NCBI GenBank assembly: GCA_036847245.1
Contig: DAIUAL010000053.1
Location: 1-17,602 of the forward strand
Origin: UBA4661 sp002405405
GTDB lineage: Bacteria; Bacteroidota; Ignavibacteria; Kapaibacteriales; UBA4661
Direction: 5' to 3'
DNA: 17,602 nucleotides
Below the pieces are notes generated by a model, which was not told the DNA's origin, ran no database searches, and saw nothing but the letters and a program-made list of their open reading frames with translations. Both the position numbers and the translations under genes were made by a program. This document shows positions 15,414-17,602 of this stretch, piece by piece (the first letter of the stretch is position 1; each line of letters opens with the position of its first letter).

Positions 15414-16597
15414 TACTCTGTCTCCTGTCCGGCAAGCTGAATAATTTCACGGAGAACCTCGCCAAATATACTATTGATCTCTTCGCGTGTGGTGTCCATG
15501 CGTGCCATTAAGAAATCTTCGAGCAATGCTTGTGGCGTACTCTGCGTTTGATGCGCAAGCAACGAACGCCCCTCACGACTGACGATAGCACGTGTTGTGG
15601 TTGCACGATGCACCCATGACAATTCCACCACATTCGGAAAAAGCGTTCGTGCAAGTGTTATGGCATCCGGTACAGGCAGAGTGTTGTGTAGGCGTAGTAC
15701 AATAAAATCTTCCGATGGTGTACAGGGTGTTGTGTCTTCTTCATGCAGGAGAACACCACCAACAATATGAGCATGAATTTCACGAAGAATACGCTTGGGG
15801 TGTAGAGGAATTTCTCGAAGAATACTTACCCCCGTTGCATCAAGTTCCACTATACTCACCGATTTTTTATAATTCATTTCTGATGTGGAATACGCAAGCG
15901 GCGAACCAGCATAGCGCACCCTACCCTCTGAAAATGCTTGTGGCTTGTGCAAGTGCCCAAGCGCAACATAATCCACTCCGGCAAATGTTTCTGCGCTCAC
16001 ATGCTCCACGCCACCGACCAAGAGTGCACGTTCGGAATCTGTTTGCACACCGCCCAACACCGTGCAATGCGCTACTATAACAGACCTCACACCTGCGGGG
16101 TGTTGCGCACGAATACGTGTCATTACCCACTCATACACCGCTTGATAGCTCGTGATGGTTGCATCACCCGTGAGATATTGCACATCCTGTGGCGTGAGAA
16201 ATGGCACAAGATACACGACCACATCGCCATCCTGATCGTCAAGAGTATAAGCAGGAATGTCCGTAGTATGGAGTTTCCCTGCAATGTACAAACCCTGTTT
16301 CTGCAAGAGTGGCGCGTAACAATCAATGCGCTCGGCACTGTCATGATTACCCGCAACAGCAAAAACCTTGATACCTCGCTCCTGCACAATAGCATTGATG
16401 GTTGTATTCCACAAGGCAACCGCCTCTGCCGGTGGCACAGAGCGATCAAAAATATCGCCGGCAATAATGAGCATATCCGGTTTTTCGGTGTCGAGAATGG
16501 TGTACACTTGCTCAAGAATATATCGTTGGTCATCGAGCAGAGACATATTCTTGAGTGTTTTACCCAAATGCCAATCGGCAGTATGAAGAATTTTCAT
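15413..16597 (-). CDS. sbcD: Exonuclease subunit SbcD, Mre11-type metallophosphoesterase (394 aa)
   Basis: This is the nuclease half of SbcCD, a Mn2+-dependent 3'-5' exonuclease and hairpin endonuclease that partners the adjacent sbcC product. The phosphoesterase motifs are complete: DWHLGKT (D8, H10), GDIFDRS (D48), AGNHDSAER (N84, H85, D86), VAHCTVLGG (H177) and ALGHLHKPQ (H215, H217). Residues about 270-394 form the capping and SbcC-binding region. I chose the ATG at 16595-16597 because MKILHTADWHLGKT is the canonical SbcD N-terminus. The frame is open for another 108 codons to 16921, but that stretch is Cys/Ser-rich, has no domain, and overlaps the end of the lipoprotein gene. No clear Shine-Dalgarno is seen. 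The 248-bp upstream region carries a small hairpin (CGAGC 16649-16653 and GCTCG 16664-16668) and the repeat at 16796. Confidence 0.96.
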   Translation of the reverse strand: MKILHTADWHLGKTLKNMSLLDDQRYILEQVYTILDTEKPDMLIIAGDIFDRSVPPAEAVALWNTTINAIVQERGIKVFAVAGNHDSAERIDCYAPLLQKQGLYIAGKLHTTDIPAYTLDDQDGDVVVYLVPFLTPQDVQYLTGDATITSYQAVYEWVMTRIRAQHPAGVRSVIVAHCTVLGGVQTDSERALLVGGVEHVSAETFAGVDYVALGHLHKPQAFSEGRVRYAGSPLAYSTSEMNYKKSVSIVELDATGVSILREIPLHPKRILREIHAHIVGGVLLHEEDTTPCTPSEDFIVLRLHNTLPVPDAITLARTLFPNVVELSWVHRATTTRAIVSREGRSLLAHQTQSTPQALLEDFLMARMDTTREEINSIFGEVLREIIQLAGQETE

Positions 16598-16795
16598 GCA
16601 ATGAATACAAGGAAGTATTTGATGGACTACAACACAGCGAAAGTACAACGAGCAAAATAAAAAGCTCGATAAGGAATGCAATGTGCAATACAATGAGGAA
16701 TAAAATTGCCCCGCAGAAGTATCTGTGCAACTGTGGTGGTGAATACGATACAATGCACAACTACTTTTGAAACAACGCGATGACAGTGCCCTGCA

Positions 16796-16831
16796 TACAC
16801 TCACCCAAGAGGGCATCAAGCCCCCTTGGGT
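16796..16831. repeat. Palindromic 36-bp repeat, copy 1, just downstream of the lipoprotein gene
   Basis: ACCCAAGAGGGC (16803-16814) pairs with GCCCCCTTGGGT (16820-16831), 11 of 12 bp, around a 5-base loop. The first ~7 bases (TACACTC) lie outside the hairpin. A near-copy in the same orientation occurs at 17343-17378, differing by three substitutions and two single-base indels. The hairpin starts 15 bases past the lipoprotein stop, so it could act as a terminator or mRNA stabiliser, but no T-tract follows on the minus strand. Confidence 0.75.
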
Positions 16832-16845
16832 AAGAACGACAACAA

Positions 16846-17310
16846 CTATGGCAACCGATACCCTTTTGGCTCGGCAACAAAGACAATCCTTGTGGGGTGG
16901 CTTATTGATGACAATGGCCATCCATAAAATCGTATAGATAATTCTATTGTCATTTTGCGAAGTACCTCTAAGCGTGTTGGGGTAAAAGAGACAATAGAGT
17001 CGTAGCGAACCGCTCGCGGGCTTCCATCCTTATTGATAGGGTGAATATTCCCGCGATCATACCGAAATGTTGTATCGGTAAAACAATAGTCTATAGTATA
17101 GAGTATCGGTTCGTCAGGTGGCTCTCGATAAAAATCATCTACCATCGATACAGCACGCCATGTTACACTTTGCAATCGTTCTTCGGGTGTAGAACCAGTA
17201 GTTTGCGTGGGTAGTTCTACCTCAAAGTTTGTGCAACTTGATATAATGCTCCATAGAAGTGCAAAACACACGAATGTGCTATGCCGTACATACTGCCTAA
17301 TCTTCTTCAT
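16846..17310 (-). CDS. Putative lipoprotein of unknown function (154 aa)
   Basis: I do not recognise a family. The N-terminus MKKIRQYVRHSTF is basic, followed by a hydrophobic stretch VCFALLWSI and a lipobox ISSC with the lipidated Cys at 26, so export and lipid anchoring are likely. The mature part is about 128 residues, rich in polar and aromatic residues, with beta-type patterns (VTWRAVSMVDDFYREPPDEPILYTIDYCF, then FRYDRGNIHPINKDG). It ends MTIELSIRFYGWP and VFVAEPKGYRLP. The start at 17308-17310 is supported by GAGGAG 7 bases upstream; an in-frame extension to 17367 would run through the repeat arm and has no domain. It lies 248 bp upstream of sbcD, and both flanks carry copies of one palindromic repeat, so it may be an independent unit. 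Confidence 0.72.
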   Translation of the reverse strand: MKKIRQYVRHSTFVCFALLWSIISSCTNFEVELPTQTTGSTPEERLQSVTWRAVSMVDDFYREPPDEPILYTIDYCFTDTTFRYDRGNIHPINKDGSPRAVRYDSIVSFTPTRLEVLRKMTIELSIRFYGWPLSSISHPTRIVFVAEPKGYRLP

Positions 17311-17342
17311 TGGATTACTCCTCAAAAAAGTGAAAAGAAAAC

Positions 17343-17378
17343 TACACCCACCCAAGAGGGCTATCATGCCTCCTTGGT
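17343..17378. repeat. Palindromic 36-bp repeat, copy 2, just upstream of the lipoprotein gene
   Basis: CCAAGAGGGC (17352-17361) pairs with GCCTCCTTGG (17368-17377) around TATCAT, with one mismatch and one G-T pair. It matches copy 1 in order and orientation, including the outer TACAC and the inner ATCA. It lies 33 bp upstream of the lipoprotein ATG. In the minus direction the downstream sequence is T-rich (17332-17342 and 17319-17325) but no clean T-tract abuts the stem, so a terminator for a gene to the right is possible but weak. Confidence 0.7.
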
Positions 17379-17471
17379 AGTCTGTAGTATTGCTCCACCA
17401 CCACTCTTCGAGAGAAGATCATGTTACCACACTTCACTCTTGCATGATATGACTGACTGCGTTGTCCTCTG

Positions 17472-17602
17472 TCAGAAATACAAATTCACACGCAGTCGTG
17501 TTTGTGAGGTGCCATTGATAAAGCGGTAGCCCGACCACCGATCTGACACACAGCAAAAAAGATATGTACGAATATACTCGGTATAGACAACATAAAACAC
17601 CT
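17472..17602 (-). CDS. Possible 3' end of a minus-strand gene entering from the right edge
   Basis: One minus-strand frame is open from the edge for 42 codons and stops with TGA at 17472-17474. Its end, SGYRFINGTSQTRLRVNLYF, looks like the closing strand of an outer-membrane beta-barrel with a terminal Phe. Another frame is open for 55 codons and stops at 17434-17436, so the choice is uncertain. The remaining sequence between here and the repeat holds two small inverted repeats (TCTTC/GAAGA at 17405-17418; GACTGCGT/ACGCAGTC at 17455-17497) and no other credible gene. Confidence 0.25.
   Translation of the reverse strand, partial: VFYVVYTEYIRTYLFCCVSDRWSGYRFINGTSQTRLRVNLYF

Noticed and set aside
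16598..16921. N-terminal extension of SbcD by 108 residues
   Set aside because: The canonical SbcD start MKILHTADWHLGKT is at 16597; the extension is low-quality sequence and overlaps the lipoprotein gene.
16796..17378. Integron-style gene cassette with attC sites
   Set aside because: The flanking palindromes lack the RYYYAAC and GTTRRRY core sites and no integrase is present.
17281..17529. 82-codon plus-strand ORF
   Set aside because: It crosses the lipoprotein start, its ribosome site and a repeat copy, and has no recognisable domain.
1..17602. CRISPR array, tRNA, rRNA or insertion sequence
   Set aside because: No regularly spaced repeats, cloverleaf, rRNA segment, transposase or terminal inverted repeats were seen on either strand.

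Overview
This window looks like a chromosomal stretch from a Gram-negative member of the Bacteroidota/Chlorobiota superphylum. The pointers are a TonB-dependent receptor with a carboxypeptidase-regulatory-like N-terminal domain, an Omp85 outer-membrane protein, a two-component-regulator-propeller histidine kinase, a MarR regulator with the long N-terminal extension seen in Bacteroidota, a small DUF2795-like acidic protein, and at least one TAnnTTTG-type -7 box. A Kapabacteria-like or Chlorobi-like lineage would fit, but sequence alone does not settle the genus. Base composition is moderate and even, and I see no island, phage, IS element, tRNA, rRNA or CRISPR array.

Left part (1-3403): the N-terminal 336 residues of a TonB-dependent receptor run off the left edge on the minus strand. 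A MarR-family regulator is divergent from it, and the intergenic gap holds a perfect 8-bp-arm dyad that could control both. Convergent with the MarR gene is a short minus-strand unit: an Rrf2-family Fe-S-type regulator carrying an unusual roughly 60-residue linker insertion, followed 9 bp later by a HAD hydrolase. The 234-bp leader of the Rrf2 gene holds several inverted repeats.

Middle (3404-7656): a TamA/BamA-like Omp85 protein and a DUF2795-like acidic protein lie on the minus strand, separated by a perfect hairpin plus a strong intrinsic terminator. A 337-bp spacer with clustered palindromes follows, then a secreted TolB/PD40 beta-propeller protein on the plus strand.

Right part (7669-17310, all minus strand, read right to left): a short lipoprotein flanked on both sides by copies of one 36-bp palindromic repeat, then sbcD-sbcC (1-bp overlap, the Mre11/Rad50-type nuclease), a class I SAM methyltransferase, a 1113-residue propeller histidine kinase (3-bp gap), and crcB, a Fluc fluoride channel whose start overlaps the kinase stop (ATGA). 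Methyltransferase, kinase and channel are probably co-transcribed. The last ~130 bases may hold the 3' end of another minus-strand gene.

Most genes belong to known families. The parts most worth a second look are the direct-repeat pair around the lipoprotein, the kinase/fluoride-channel coupling, the expanded Rrf2 protein, and the intergenic dyads beside the MarR, Rrf2 and TolB-like genes.
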